A stretch of DNA of 64,000 bases from Vibrio cyclitrophicus. GTDB lineage: Bacteria; Pseudomonadota; Gammaproteobacteria; Enterobacterales; Vibrionaceae. Below, in pieces: positions 38,540 through 48,967 of this stretch. Where the stretch lies: NCBI RefSeq assembly GCF_024347435.1, contig NZ_AP025481.1, positions 434,001 to 498,000 of the forward strand, written 5' to 3'. Made by a program: the position numbers and the translations under genes. Position 1 is the stretch's first letter; the number at the start of each line of letters is the position of its first letter. A model generated the notes under the pieces. The model was not told the origin of the DNA and did not search any database. It saw only the letters and a list, made by a program, of their open reading frames with translations.

Positions 38540-40432
38540 GTGTGCCGCAGGCACTGAAGTTAGCAGCATAAGGAGATGCTATGACTTAAGGCATAAGCTC
38601 AGGAAGAGATGGTGGTAGGCCCACCGAAGTCTGCTGTCGGAAGCTGGCTTCAAACCACTCCAAGTGGCTGTAGTTAAGAGCTATGGTCATGAGCGTTGGA
38701 GTCAAAGTGCGAACGAAAGTTCGGCAGGTACGATATAGAGAGACGAGTTAACCCGAACCCATGTGGACGCGTCGTAATCCAGAGACTGACATCAAAACCA
38801 AGGGCGTTTCTATCTCTTGGGATAAGTCTATGAGTAAACTCCGAATGCTGCATAGACGGTGTCCGGCGTATAGTGGGCGTGAATCTATATCAGGCTCTTT
38901 CTGGGAACTGCGGGAACCAGTCGTTGTGATGCTTAAGGAAGACATACAAGCCACTGAATTGGCGAGTATTAGAGTACCGATGCACAGCACTGGGACGGAG
39001 CTATCTGTAGTAGTGAGGAAACAGCTGTAATGGTTGTGGAGCGAAGGGGTAGCGTTAGGTCGTCGTTAAGTTCTGCCCAACTGACAATGCGTCAGGAGGA
39101 GGCAGAGGTTAAGACAAAACAATTCAACATTTCAAAATGGCAAGTAGTCAACGCATACAAGTTGGTGAAAGCAAATGCAGGCGCGGCAGGGGTTGATAAT
39201 GAAACACTGGCCGACTTTGACAGGAACTTAAAAGGAAATCTCTATAAAATTTGGAACCGATTGGCATCGGGAACCTACTTCCCTCCGCCAGTACTGGCTG
39301 TAGCCATTCCAAAGAAAGCCGGAGGCGAGAGGATACTTGGTATACCAACCGTCAGTGACCGCATCGCACAGATGGTGGTCAAACTGACGTTTGAACCCCA
39401 AGTAGAACCGCACTTCTTGCCAGATTCGTATGGATACAGACCAAAGAAATCGGCTCTAGATGCTATAGGTGTAACTCGAAGACGGTGTTGGGACTATGAC
39501 TGGTGCCTTGAGTTCGATATTAGGGCATTGTTTGATAAAATACCGCACGACCTACTGATGAAAGCAGTCGATAAACACTGCACAGAAAAGTGGGTAAGGT
39601 TATATATCAAACGTTGGTTAACAGCACCGATGAAAATGCCAGATGGAGAGTTGAAAGCAAGGGATATGGGAACACCTCAAGGAGGGGTAATCAGTCCTGT
39701 TCTCGCCAATCTCTTTTTACATTATGTCTTCGATAAATGGTTACACAAGCATTACCGCGGTATACCTTGGTGTCGATATGCGGATGATGGGCTGGTTCAT
39801 TGCAAAAGCAAAGAAGAAGCCGAACACATGCTAGAGGTACTGAGAGAGCGCTTTGCTGAGTGTGGTCTAGAGTTGCATCCAGAAAAGACCAAAATAGTTT
39901 ACTGCAAGGACGGAAGCCGAAAAGGCAACCATGAACACACAAGCTTCGACTTTCTTGGATATACATTCAGGCGTCGATTAGTGAAGAACACCAAGCGAAA
40001 CAGTATGTTTGTAAGCTTCACGCCAGCGGTGAGTAAGGTTGCTTTGAAAGCGATGAGGCGGAGAATTAAAACGCTGAAGGTACGAAGCCGAACAGATCTC
40101 AACATCGCACAGATATCAGGTTGGTTAAATCCAATGATAAATGGCTGGATTGGGTACTATGGTAAGTACTATCGGTCGTCGCTATACCCAGTGTTTAGAC
40201 ACATCAACAAAGCTCTGATTAGGTGGGCGAGACGCAAATACAAAAATCTTCGTCGCCATAAGACTCGAGCAACGCTGTTCTTGGAAAGGATAGCTAAGCA
40301 GAATCCGTGGTTGTTTGCCCATTGGAGGCATGGAATGAGAGGATCGTTTGCCTAATGGAAGCGGTATGAACTGAGAGGTTCACGTACCGTTTTGCGAGAG
40401 GCTGCAGGGGTAGTTCCTGCGGTCTACTCACC
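38540..40432 (+). ncRNA. Group II intron interrupting the ISAs1 transposase
   Basis: 1,893 bp. The 5' end is GTGTG (38540-38544), the group II consensus. Near the 3' end, GAAGCGGTATGAACT-GAGA-GGTTCACGTACCG (about 40358-40390) folds as domain V. It is followed by a domain VI hairpin (GAGAGGCTGCAGG pairing with CCTGCGGTCTACTC) with a bulged A at 40426, seven nt from the proposed 3' end (ACC). Domain IV contains the reverse transcriptase gene. The exact 3' boundary is set by the transposase codon (GAA-AAT-CAG) and could be off by one or two bases. Confidence 0.9.
39030..40355 (+). CDS. ltrA: Group II intron reverse transcriptase/maturase
   Basis: 441 aa (an internal start, for example the MRQEE ATG at 39087, is also possible). 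RT domains in order: PKKAGGERILGIPTVSDRIAQ, DSYGYRPKKSALDAI, FDIRALFDKIPHDLL, GTPQGGVISPVLANLFLHYVFD and the catalytic CRYADDGLVHCKS, then thumb/X maturase (LFLERIAKQNPWLFAHW). No HNH endonuclease domain follows, so retrohoming would rely on nascent strands, as in endonuclease-less bacterial classes. It helps splicing of the host intron. Confidence 0.93.
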   Translation: MVVERRGSVRSSLSSAQLTMRQEEAEVKTKQFNISKWQVVNAYKLVKANAGAAGVDNETLADFDRNLKGNLYKIWNRLASGTYFPPPVLAVAIPKKAGGERILGIPTVSDRIAQMVVKLTFEPQVEPHFLPDSYGYRPKKSALDAIGVTRRRCWDYDWCLEFDIRALFDKIPHDLLMKAVDKHCTEKWVRLYIKRWLTAPMKMPDGELKARDMGTPQGGVISPVLANLFLHYVFDKWLHKHYRGIPWCRYADDGLVHCKSKEEAEHMLEVLRERFAECGLELHPEKTKIVYCKDGSRKGNHEHTSFDFLGYTFRRRLVKNTKRNSMFVSFTPAVSKVALKAMRRRIKTLKVRSRTDLNIAQISGWLNPMINGWIGYYGKYYRSSLYPVFRHINKALIRWARRKYKNLRRHKTRATLFLERIAKQNPWLFAHWRHGMRGSFA

Positions 40433-41694
<1,262 letters not shown>

Positions 41695-42486
41695 AATAAA
41701 ACCTTATGTTAAACAGTGTAAGTAAATATAAAACACAGTTTAAATTTAACTTGTTACGACATTTCAGTTGTTGATAACACTTGACTTGCTTTAAAGAAAA
41801 ACCCTTTCTGGTTTTATATCGCTTGAAGAAATTAAACGGATATAAACTAATTCGCTATCGTTTCGACAAAATATAAATTACGCCTAAAATTATGTGATCA
41901 AAACGACAAATATCGACATCAATAATTCCATTTTTGAAAGATGTATTTTTCATTTATGAAAGTAATAGTTCTATTAGTATATTCATGAAAATTTCAGATG
42001 CTTTATTTTCAATGGTAAGAGGGGGATTTTAGTAGAATTTAGAGAGTTATTTTGGCCGATTACGAGCTTATCAATTATTATTATTCAAACACTTAGCGTC
42101 ATTTATGAGTTGATTATTGAGTGCCATTTTACAAGTGGATAAAGCCAGTTTTAGTCAGCGATGAAAGCCTTCGTGCATTGAGTGATTTATCTATACGGCG
42201 TTCTCTATCTAGAAGTGGTTATTTTTCAAAATAGTTTGTCACGACTTCATTCTTAACGTCTTTCAAACTATTCGAAACGGATAAATCGGCGTTTAAGATG
42301 AATATTATGGAAGAAATTCAGCTCCTCACATGGATGTAAGGAGCTGAAGATAGGGCAAAAATCTGAAGGTTAGGGCACTAAGCTCAAGATAGAAAGGTCA
42401 AAAGTCTGGAGATTCGAACTGGAATTTCTTGATGTGTTGCTCTATCAACCGATTTTTAAGCAAACAAATTCAATCATGTCCCTCTA
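41695..42486. other. Long A+T-rich intergenic region between atpI and the LysR gene
   Basis: About 790 bp without a supportable gene. It should hold the atp promoter. A hairpin with stem TTCAGCTCCT/AGGAGCTGAA lies at 42317-42348 without a clear U tract. The left half is strongly A+T-rich. Confidence 0.5.
42317..42348. terminator. Weak terminator-like hairpin downstream of the LysR gene
   Basis: TTCAGCTCCT (42317-42326) pairs with AGGAGCTGAA (42339-42348). On the minus strand, the LysR direction, it is followed by TTTCTTCC, a poor U tract, and lies about 140 nt after the stop. Confidence 0.35.
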
Positions 42487-43368
42487 TTAGGCCTCATAAC
42501 TTAGATATTGAATACATAAGTCATGAAAAGCTTGCGCTTGTGGCGAGATCGTACGATCAGACAATCTGAAAATACCGATTTGACGCTGTAAAGGCGGGTC
42601 AATCAATGGAATCCACACCAAGCGGGTTTCATTGGTCGGGAAAGCCAGTCTAGGCAGCGTGGTCACGCCTATTCCGAGCTCTAACACCGAAAACAGGGAA
42701 GTGATGTTCTCTACTGAATACAGGGCTTGTTCGCTGAGCATTCGCGCAGGTGTTGGGTCGAGCAGGGTACAAGTTCCGTTACGAATGAAGGGCTGTTTTA
42801 ACAACGTTTGCCATTCGATTCCTTCCTGTTGAGAGGCAATAGGGTTGTCTTTGAGGCACACCACACCGATAGGATCGGAAAGTAAAGGCGTGAAATCGAT
42901 GCTCTCTTCTTCTAAATGGGAGCTATTTCCTAAGGCAACGTCCACTTCTCCAGACAATAATCTCGCTTCCACACCTGCCGCATTATCATCAATCAAGCTG
43001 ACTTCTACATTAGGGTACTGCTCACAAAAGGCCCCTAAAACGCTAGGTATTAATTTCGCCGCTACTGATGGCACGCTTGCTATTCTAACTCTTCCTTGTT
43101 GTCCTGCCGCGGCTGCGCGTAAGTCGTTGTCTAATGCTTTGTAAACATTAAGGAATTGAATGATTTTTGGCAGGCATATTTCGCCGAAAGGTGTCAGGGT
43201 TGATTTGTTGCCTGTTTCAAACAGTGGCTGACCGAGTATTTTTTCTAGCTCTTTTATCGATGTAGAAAGTGCCGCTTGCGAGCGATTTGCTCGGTGAGAT
43301 GCCGCTCGAAATCCGCCTTCTTCGACCACTAAAACAAAATGTTTTAACTGTTGTAGCTTAATACTCAT
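42487..43368 (-). CDS. LysR-family transcriptional regulator of the adjacent cluster
   Basis: 293 aa. N-terminal winged helix-turn-helix (LQQLKHFVLVVEEGGFRAASHRANRSQAALSTSIKELEKILG) and C-terminal LysR substrate-binding domain (RVRIASVPSVAAKLIPSVLGAF, GVTTLPRLAFP). It is divergent from the RidA gene with about 150 bp between them. A TGATA-N9-TATCA palindrome at 43416-43434 is the likely binding site, so it probably controls both itself and the cluster in response to a pathway metabolite. Confidence 0.9.
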   Translation of the reverse strand: MSIKLQQLKHFVLVVEEGGFRAASHRANRSQAALSTSIKELEKILGQPLFETGNKSTLTPFGEICLPKIIQFLNVYKALDNDLRAAAAGQQGRVRIASVPSVAAKLIPSVLGAFCEQYPNVEVSLIDDNAAGVEARLLSGEVDVALGNSSHLEEESIDFTPLLSDPIGVVCLKDNPIASQQEGIEWQTLLKQPFIRNGTCTLLDPTPARMLSEQALYSVENITSLFSVLELGIGVTTLPRLAFPTNETRLVWIPLIDPPLQRQIGIFRLSDRTISPQAQAFHDLCIQYLSYEA

Positions 43369-43415
43369 GGCACTGATCCTTCTCTAGCCCTTGCTATACC
43401 TTACTTTTCGCAAGG

Positions 43416-43434
43416 TGATAGATTTTATTTATCA
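43416..43434. promoter_or_regulatory. Putative LysR-type operator
   Basis: TGATAGATTTTATTTATCA is an interrupted palindrome (TGATA-N9-TATCA) with the T-N11-A form of LysR boxes, located between the divergent LysR and RidA genes. A second partial match (TTAGATTTATCAG) follows at about 43454. Confidence 0.6.
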
Positions 43435-43525
43435 AATGCACAAAATTTACCGTTAGATTTATCAGTCGTCAAGGTGCAGTATTTAACCATCTTGAAACAT
43501 AGTTGTTACAAAGTTGGATGGAATC

Positions 43526-43924
43526 GTGAACGCACAAACTAAAAAACACCCAGTAAAAACCGAGCTTTTCGCTTCAAAAGCACCACTAGAGTGGGCAATC
43601 GTTAATAACGGCACTCTATACACAGCGCAGATTCCAATTGATGAAACTGGCGCAGTAGTAGACGGCGGTATCGAAGCGCAAACGCGTCAGACTTTTAACA
43701 ACCTTGTTCATACGTTGGAGTGTGCAGGCGAATCTATGGATTCAGTGCTGCAAGTTCTGATTTACGTGACAGACCGTGAATATCTAAAAACGGTAAATAG
43801 CGTATACGGAGAATACTTCAATGCACCTTATCCAAACCGTGCTGCGGTTGTCGTAGCAGGGTTAGCAAGAGAAGAAATGTTGGTTGAATTCGTTGTTTAT
43901 GCATCGGCGTCTCAACCTGAATAA
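43526..43924 (+). CDS. RidA family (YjgF/YER057c/UK114) protein
   Basis: About 132 aa from GTG 43526 (MNAQTKKHPVKTELFAS), preferred because GGATGGA precedes it; a TTG at 43514 is in frame. RidA pattern: AIVNNGTLYTAQIPIDETGAVVDGGIEAQTRQTFNNL, SMDSVLQVLIYVTD and YPNRAAVVVAGLA, with the catalytic-type arginine in PNR. RidA proteins hydrolyse reactive enamine/imine intermediates to ketones. Its position first in a catabolic cluster suggests that the pathway makes an imine. Confidence 0.85.
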   Translation: MNAQTKKHPVKTELFASKAPLEWAIVNNGTLYTAQIPIDETGAVVDGGIEAQTRQTFNNLVHTLECAGESMDSVLQVLIYVTDREYLKTVNSVYGEYFNAPYPNRAAVVVAGLAREEMLVEFVVYASASQPE

Positions 43925-44120
43925 TCGGACTGTGAACTAAGGCTATTTGCAGGTCAAAACTCTTTTGAATTGAAGTGTTTTATTGATACAAGCGAACGGG
44001 TTCACTCTAGATACAAAATGTACGACTTATTTTAGCAATTAATTACCTGAATATTAACAGTTTATTAATTAACCAGATGGTTGCCAGACTCAACCGCAAC
44101 CTAACCGTTACAAGGACAGA

Positions 44121-45584
44121 ATGATGATTCAATTACAGAATGTTCAAGCAGAAAACGCACTTTACATTGGCGGCGAATGGCAAGCGGGTGTAAGCACCGT
44201 CGCGAACATTAACCCATCAGATATTTCTGAAAACATTGGTAACTTTGCACAAGCAAGCGCAGAGCAAGTGCAACAAGCGATTTCAGCGGCAAAACACGCT
44301 CAACCAGAGTGGGAAAAAACGCCAATTGAACGTAAACAAGCGGTACTACAAGCAATTGGTAATGAACTAATTGCGCGTTGTGATGAACTGGGTACGTTGC
44401 TTTCTCGTGAAGAGGGTAAACCTTTTGCTGAAGGTCGTGGCGAAATTTACCGTGCTGGTCAGTTCTTCCAATACTTCGCCGCAGAAGTACTTCGTCAAAT
44501 TGGCGACAACGCTGAATCTGTGCGCCCTGGTGTTTCTGTTGAAGTGACTCGTGAAGCGGTAGGTGTTATCGGCATCATCTCTCCTTGGAACTTCCCGACA
44601 GCAACGGCTGCTTGGAAAATTGCTCCAGCACTGGCTTTCGGTAACAGCGTTATCTGGAAACCAGCAAACCTAACACCAGCAAGTGCGGTTGCGCTTACTG
44701 AGATCATCCACCGCCAAGGCATGCCAGCAGGCACGTTTAACCTTGTTCTAGGTAGTGGTTCGAAAGTAGGCGATGCACTGATCAACTCTAAAGAAGTGAA
44801 CGGTGTGAGCTTTACTGGTTCTGTTGATACAGGTCGTAAGGTTGCGGCTGCTACAGCGCCAAACTTCGTTCGTTGCCAACTAGAAATGGGCAGTAAGAAC
44901 GCACTTGTTATTGCTGACGATGCAGACATCCAAACTGCGGTTGACGCAACGATTGCAGGTTCGTTCTCGGGTGCTGGTCAAAAATGTACAGCATCTTCTC
45001 GTCTAGTGGTTATGGATAGCATTCACGACCAGTACGTTGAAGCACTGATTAAGCGTATGAGTGAGCTGAAAGTGGGTCACGCACTGGAAGAGGGCGTGTT
45101 CATGGGCCCTGTTGTGGACGGAAACCAACTTGAAGCAAACCTAGGTTGGGTTGAGAAAGCACGTCAAAGCGGCGGTGAGCTGGCATTTGGTGGCGAGCGC
45201 CTAAGCATGAAACACGAAGGTTTCTACATGTCTCCAACGCTGTTCTTGAATACTAAGAACGATTGGGAAGTGAACCAAGAAGAAGTGTTTGCACCCATGG
45301 CAAGCGTGATTCGTGTCGCCGACCTAGAAGAAGCTATCGCGACAACCAACGATACTCGCTTTGGTCTAACGGGCGGCATCATTACTCAAAGCCTACGTAC
45401 TAGCGCAATGTTCAAGCAACAAGCGCAAACAGGTTGTGTGATGGTGAACCTACCAACAGCGGGCACAGATTACCACGTACCGTTTGGTGGTCGTAAAGAG
45501 TCTAGCTTCGGTCCTCGTGAGCAAGGTCAGTATGCGAAAGAGTTCTACACAGTAGTGAAGACAGCTTACCAGCGTCCTTACTAG
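44121..45584 (+). CDS. NAD(P)-dependent aldehyde dehydrogenase
   Basis: 487 aa. ALDH superfamily with N157 (SPWNFP), FTGSVDTGR, E255 (LEMGSKN) and the nucleophile C289 (GAGQKCTASSR). The C-terminal TAGTDYHVPFGGRKESSFGPREQG resembles 2-oxoglutarate semialdehyde dehydrogenases, but substrate assignment by eye is weak. Predicted to oxidise an aldehyde from the pathway to an acid. AAGGA precedes the ATG. About 200 nt separate it from the RidA gene. Confidence 0.87.
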   Translation: MMIQLQNVQAENALYIGGEWQAGVSTVANINPSDISENIGNFAQASAEQVQQAISAAKHAQPEWEKTPIERKQAVLQAIGNELIARCDELGTLLSREEGKPFAEGRGEIYRAGQFFQYFAAEVLRQIGDNAESVRPGVSVEVTREAVGVIGIISPWNFPTATAAWKIAPALAFGNSVIWKPANLTPASAVALTEIIHRQGMPAGTFNLVLGSGSKVGDALINSKEVNGVSFTGSVDTGRKVAAATAPNFVRCQLEMGSKNALVIADDADIQTAVDATIAGSFSGAGQKCTASSRLVVMDSIHDQYVEALIKRMSELKVGHALEEGVFMGPVVDGNQLEANLGWVEKARQSGGELAFGGERLSMKHEGFYMSPTLFLNTKNDWEVNQEEVFAPMASVIRVADLEEAIATTNDTRFGLTGGIITQSLRTSAMFKQQAQTGCVMVNLPTAGTDYHVPFGGRKESSFGPREQGQYAKEFYTVVKTAYQRPY

Positions 45585-45794
45585 CCAGCTTTCCATATAA
45601 GAATTGGATAGCTGAAGATATTAAGTCCCTAGCTATCCAGCTAACGAATTGGTCTGATTCACAGAGTCGGGCCAACATTCAAACCAAAGCAGCAAACGAA
45701 CTTAGACAAGTGATTTAACCCATTTTTGAAAACATGTTATTTGAGTGTGTTTTCAAAACCGAGCTAGAACACTGAGCTTTCAATAGGAGTGGTT

Positions 45795-46790
45795 ATGTAC
45801 CAGCAACGGATTGTTATAGATGGATTGCAATACTGCAATTGGAACAGAGAATATTTCCAAACACTAAAGGCGAGCGGCATTACAGCAGTTCACGCTACCG
45901 CGGTTTACCACGAGACAGCTCGTGAAACCTTATCTCGCTTTGCAGAGTGGAACCTAAGATTTGAGCAGAATGCAGACATTATCATGCCGATTAACTCAAT
46001 GGCTGATGTTGAGACTGCAAAAGCGACCGGCAAAGTCGGCATTTTCCTTGGTGCTCAAAACTGTTCTCCAATCGATGATGAGATTGGTCTTATCGAAGTG
46101 ATGCGTAAGCAAGGCCTTCTGATCATGCAATTGACGTACAACAACCAGAGCTTATTAGCGACGGGTTGCTACGAGAAGAACGATACGGGTATTACTCGAT
46201 TTGGTAAGCAAGCTATCGAAGAGATGAACCGAGTGGGCATGATCATCGATATGTCTCACAGTGCCGAGCGTTCAACGCTTGAGGCGATTGACCTATCTTC
46301 TCGTCCTATTTGTATCAGCCACGCGAACCCAACGTTTGCTCATGATGCACTACGAAACAAATCAAACGATGTGATTAAAGCCTTAACTGCACGCGGTGGT
46401 TTAATCGGATTCAGTTTATACCCATTCCACCTACCAAACGGCAGTCAATGTACTTTGGAAAACTTCTGCCAAATGGTTGCGACGACAGCTGATATGGTCG
46501 GCGTAGAGCACCTGGGAATTGGTAGTGACCTTTGTTTAAACCAACCTCAAGCTGTTCTTGAATGGATGAGAAATGGTCGTTGGTCTAAAGCAATGGACTA
46601 CGGCGAAGGCTCTGCAAACAACTCAGGTTGGCCAGATGCGTTGCCTTGGTTTTGTGGTAGTGCGGGTATGGAAAATATTTATAACGGATTGATGCGTCAT
46701 GGTTTCAGCGAGTCTGAAGCTGGGCAAGTCTTGGGAGAAAACTGGTTTAATTTCTTGAAAGATGGCCTAGAGCCTCAAAGCAAGGGTTAA
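45795..46790 (+). CDS. Atypical M19 (renal dipeptidase-like) protein
   Basis: 331 aa from ATG 45795 with AGGAG 5 nt upstream. The TIM-barrel M19 fold is evident (VIDGLQYCNWNREYF, IIDMSHSAERST, ICISHANPTFAHDALRNKSND, HLGIGSDLCLN). The N-terminal HxD metal motif is replaced by GLQY and the bridging Glu position reads GAQNC. The two later histidines (DMSHS and ISHAN) remain. I recall a similar M19 protein near dimethylglycine genes in Pseudomonas. So it is unlikely to be a classical zinc dipeptidase; it may hydrolyse or rearrange the cluster's substrate with altered metal use. Confidence 0.83.
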   Translation: MYQQRIVIDGLQYCNWNREYFQTLKASGITAVHATAVYHETARETLSRFAEWNLRFEQNADIIMPINSMADVETAKATGKVGIFLGAQNCSPIDDEIGLIEVMRKQGLLIMQLTYNNQSLLATGCYEKNDTGITRFGKQAIEEMNRVGMIIDMSHSAERSTLEAIDLSSRPICISHANPTFAHDALRNKSNDVIKALTARGGLIGFSLYPFHLPNGSQCTLENFCQMVATTADMVGVEHLGIGSDLCLNQPQAVLEWMRNGRWSKAMDYGEGSANNSGWPDALPWFCGSAGMENIYNGLMRHGFSESEAGQVLGENWFNFLKDGLEPQSKG

Positions 46791-47018
46791 GCGCTCTCTC
46801 AAGCCATCATCGAATTAGCAGACTTCTAATTAACGTTCATTTGGAAATGCTGTTTTAACCAATTTCACTATTTAAAAGGAACAACGGTCTATTTCGCAAC
46901 GCGGTAACCCAAACATGGATTAGCCTGCCCAACACAAAAAACAATAGGGCAGGTGTTAAATACACCCTTGTAGTCATCATTCAAATGACAGCTGCAAAGA
47001 AACCTCTGGAGTCAGAGT

Positions 47019-48626
47019 ATGTCTGATTTAACCAATAGCGTGAAACCTTCAAGCTTAAATGCGGGTCAAGTACACACAGCAAGTAGCAAAACAAGCAACA
47101 CCAAACAGTCTGAATCTACGTCAGACAAATTGGGATTAACCAACCCAGCACTTTGGTACAGCGGCGGTTTTATCGCTCTGTTCGTTGCACTTGCTCTATT
47201 TGACGGCGAGCTGTTATCAAGCCTTGTAAATACGGGCTTTGCATGGTCTGTAAAAGTATTCGGGCCTTACTGGCAAATGCTTCTTCTTCTGACTTTTCTT
47301 ATTGGTCTTGGTCTAGCGGCAGGGCGAACAGGCAAGGTTATCCTAGGTGGCATTGCTAAACCTGAGATGGATGGTTTCCGTTGGATGGCTATCATCTTCT
47401 GTACGTTACTTGCAGGCGGCGGTGTATTTTGGGCAGCAGCAGAACCTATCGCTCACTACGTTAGCCCCCCACCATTATATGGCGCACAAGAAAACGCACA
47501 ACAAGGCGCGGTGAATGCTCTATCACAATCATTCATGCACTGGGGTTTCCTTGCATGGGCTATCGTTGGCAGTTTAACGTCTATCGTGGTTATGCACCTT
47601 CACTACGACAAAGGCTTGCCTCTTAAACCTCGTATTTTGCTTTACCCAGTTTTGGGTGAAAGAGCACTGAAAGGTCACACTGGTGCGCTGATTGATGCAT
47701 GTTGTATTGTCGCTGTAGCGGCGGGTACTATCGGTCCGATCGGTTTCTTAGGCTTGCAAGTCAGCTATGCTCTGAATGAACTGTTTGGTATTCCTGATGG
47801 CTTCACGACACAGTTGATCATCATCTTGTTCGCTATCGTTCTTTACACATTGTCTGCATTAAGTGGTCTTAACCGCGGGATGCAAATGCTAAGCCGTTAC
47901 AACGTAATTTTAGCAATGGCATTGATGGTCTATATCCTGATCTTCGGCCCAACAAACTTCATTTTCAATGGCTACATCCAAGGTGTAGGTAGCATGATAG
48001 ATAACTTCATCCCAATGGCAACATACCGTGGTGACGAAGGTTGGTTAAGCTGGTGGACAGTATTCTTCTGGGGTTGGTTCTTAGGTTACGGCCCAATGAT
48101 GGCAATCTTCATCGCACGTATTTCACGTGGTCGTAGTATTCGCCAGTTGGTATCAACCATCAGTCTTATTGCGCCGTTTGTAACATGTTTCTGGTTCACG
48201 ATTGTTGGTGGCTCAGGCCTTGCGTTCGAAATCGCAGACCCAGGCAGCGTAAGTAAAGCATTCGAAGGCTTCAACTTACCCGGTGCGCTACTGGCTGTAA
48301 CTCAGCAACTACCAATGCCAATGCTTATCTCGATTTTGTTCTTGATCTTAACCACGATCTTCATCGTAACAACCGGTGACTCGATGACTTACACCATCAG
48401 TGTGGTCGTTAGTGGAGAGACTGAGCCTAACGCAATTATTCGTACTTTCTGGGGGGGGATGATGGGGGTAACAGCATTAATTCTGATTTCCCTAGGTTCT
48501 GGCGGTATTTCAGCGCTGCAATCGTTCATCGTAATCACAGCGGTACCAGTGTCCATAATCTTACTGCCATCGCTCTGGAATGCGCCTCAAATCGCAATCA
48601 AGATGGCAAAAGAACAGGGTTTATAA
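47019..48626 (+). CDS. BCCT family transporter with divergent substrate box
   Basis: 535 aa. A hydrophilic, Ser/Thr/Lys-rich head of about 40 residues precedes twelve predicted helices. BCCT signature regions: GGGVFWAAAEPIAHYVSPPP and WWTVFFWGWFLGYGPMMAIFIARISRGRS. Against the usual W-x-x-x-Y-W-x-W-W-x-x-W-x-P-F, two aromatic cage positions are changed (F354 and Y357) and P-F became P-M, so the ligand may not be glycine betaine. Likely imports the pathway's substrate with Na+ or H+. AACCTCTGGAG precedes the ATG. Confidence 0.9.
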   Translation: MSDLTNSVKPSSLNAGQVHTASSKTSNTKQSESTSDKLGLTNPALWYSGGFIALFVALALFDGELLSSLVNTGFAWSVKVFGPYWQMLLLLTFLIGLGLAAGRTGKVILGGIAKPEMDGFRWMAIIFCTLLAGGGVFWAAAEPIAHYVSPPPLYGAQENAQQGAVNALSQSFMHWGFLAWAIVGSLTSIVVMHLHYDKGLPLKPRILLYPVLGERALKGHTGALIDACCIVAVAAGTIGPIGFLGLQVSYALNELFGIPDGFTTQLIIILFAIVLYTLSALSGLNRGMQMLSRYNVILAMALMVYILIFGPTNFIFNGYIQGVGSMIDNFIPMATYRGDEGWLSWWTVFFWGWFLGYGPMMAIFIARISRGRSIRQLVSTISLIAPFVTCFWFTIVGGSGLAFEIADPGSVSKAFEGFNLPGALLAVTQQLPMPMLISILFLILTTIFIVTTGDSMTYTISVVVSGETEPNAIIRTFWGGMMGVTALILISLGSGGISALQSFIVITAVPVSIILLPSLWNAPQIAIKMAKEQGL

Positions 48627-48967
48627 AAAGCCTAAGTCTATAAAAGATAATGTTCAATAAAGATATGGCTCTGTAAGACAAGAGCTCTGTAAAACAAGAA
48701 ACGGATTAAATAAGAACAAATCAGCCTTTGAAAGAAGGCTGATGCAAATTCCGAAAAGAACAGCAAACCCGAACTGGTGAAAATACACCGGACGGCAAAG
48801 TATTTAGGTCAATCGATCTAGTCAGGACAAATAATGAGGGGCGAGCTCGCTTGCCCTACATAACGTGAAAGCTAACCAGCATACTGTAACAACGAATGCT
48901 TCAAATGATGGCAACGATCGGTTCTGAATGGCTAGCAAAATCCTATAACTATAAGGTGGTGAGCAAA
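48627..48967. other. Intergenic region with structured RNA-like segment
   Basis: A hairpin (CAGCCTT/AAGGCTG, about 48722-48740) follows the transporter gene and may end its transcript. The riboswitch-like block at 48755-48830 follows, then another stem (GGGGCGAGC with GCTTGCCC, about 48838-48856) before the next gene. Confidence 0.45.
48755..48830 (+). promoter_or_regulatory. GEMM-like (c-di-GMP-I riboswitch-resembling) leader, tentative
   Basis: ACAGCAAACC, a stem CTGGTG-AAAATA-CACCGG, then GGACGGCAAAG and TTAGGTC follow the order of the GEMM core (GGCAAACC, GAAA-capped stem, GGGACGCAAAGC, RGGYC). There is an extra G in ACGGCAAAG, and I do not find the closing AGCCGGGTTGCC arm. It could be a degenerate or coincidental match. 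If real, expression of the two downstream unknown genes would respond to c-di-GMP. Confidence 0.28.

Noticed and set aside
38761..39030. Open frame of about 89 codons upstream of the intron reverse transcriptase
   Set aside because: It lies in the ribozyme domains of the group II intron and has no protein-like features.
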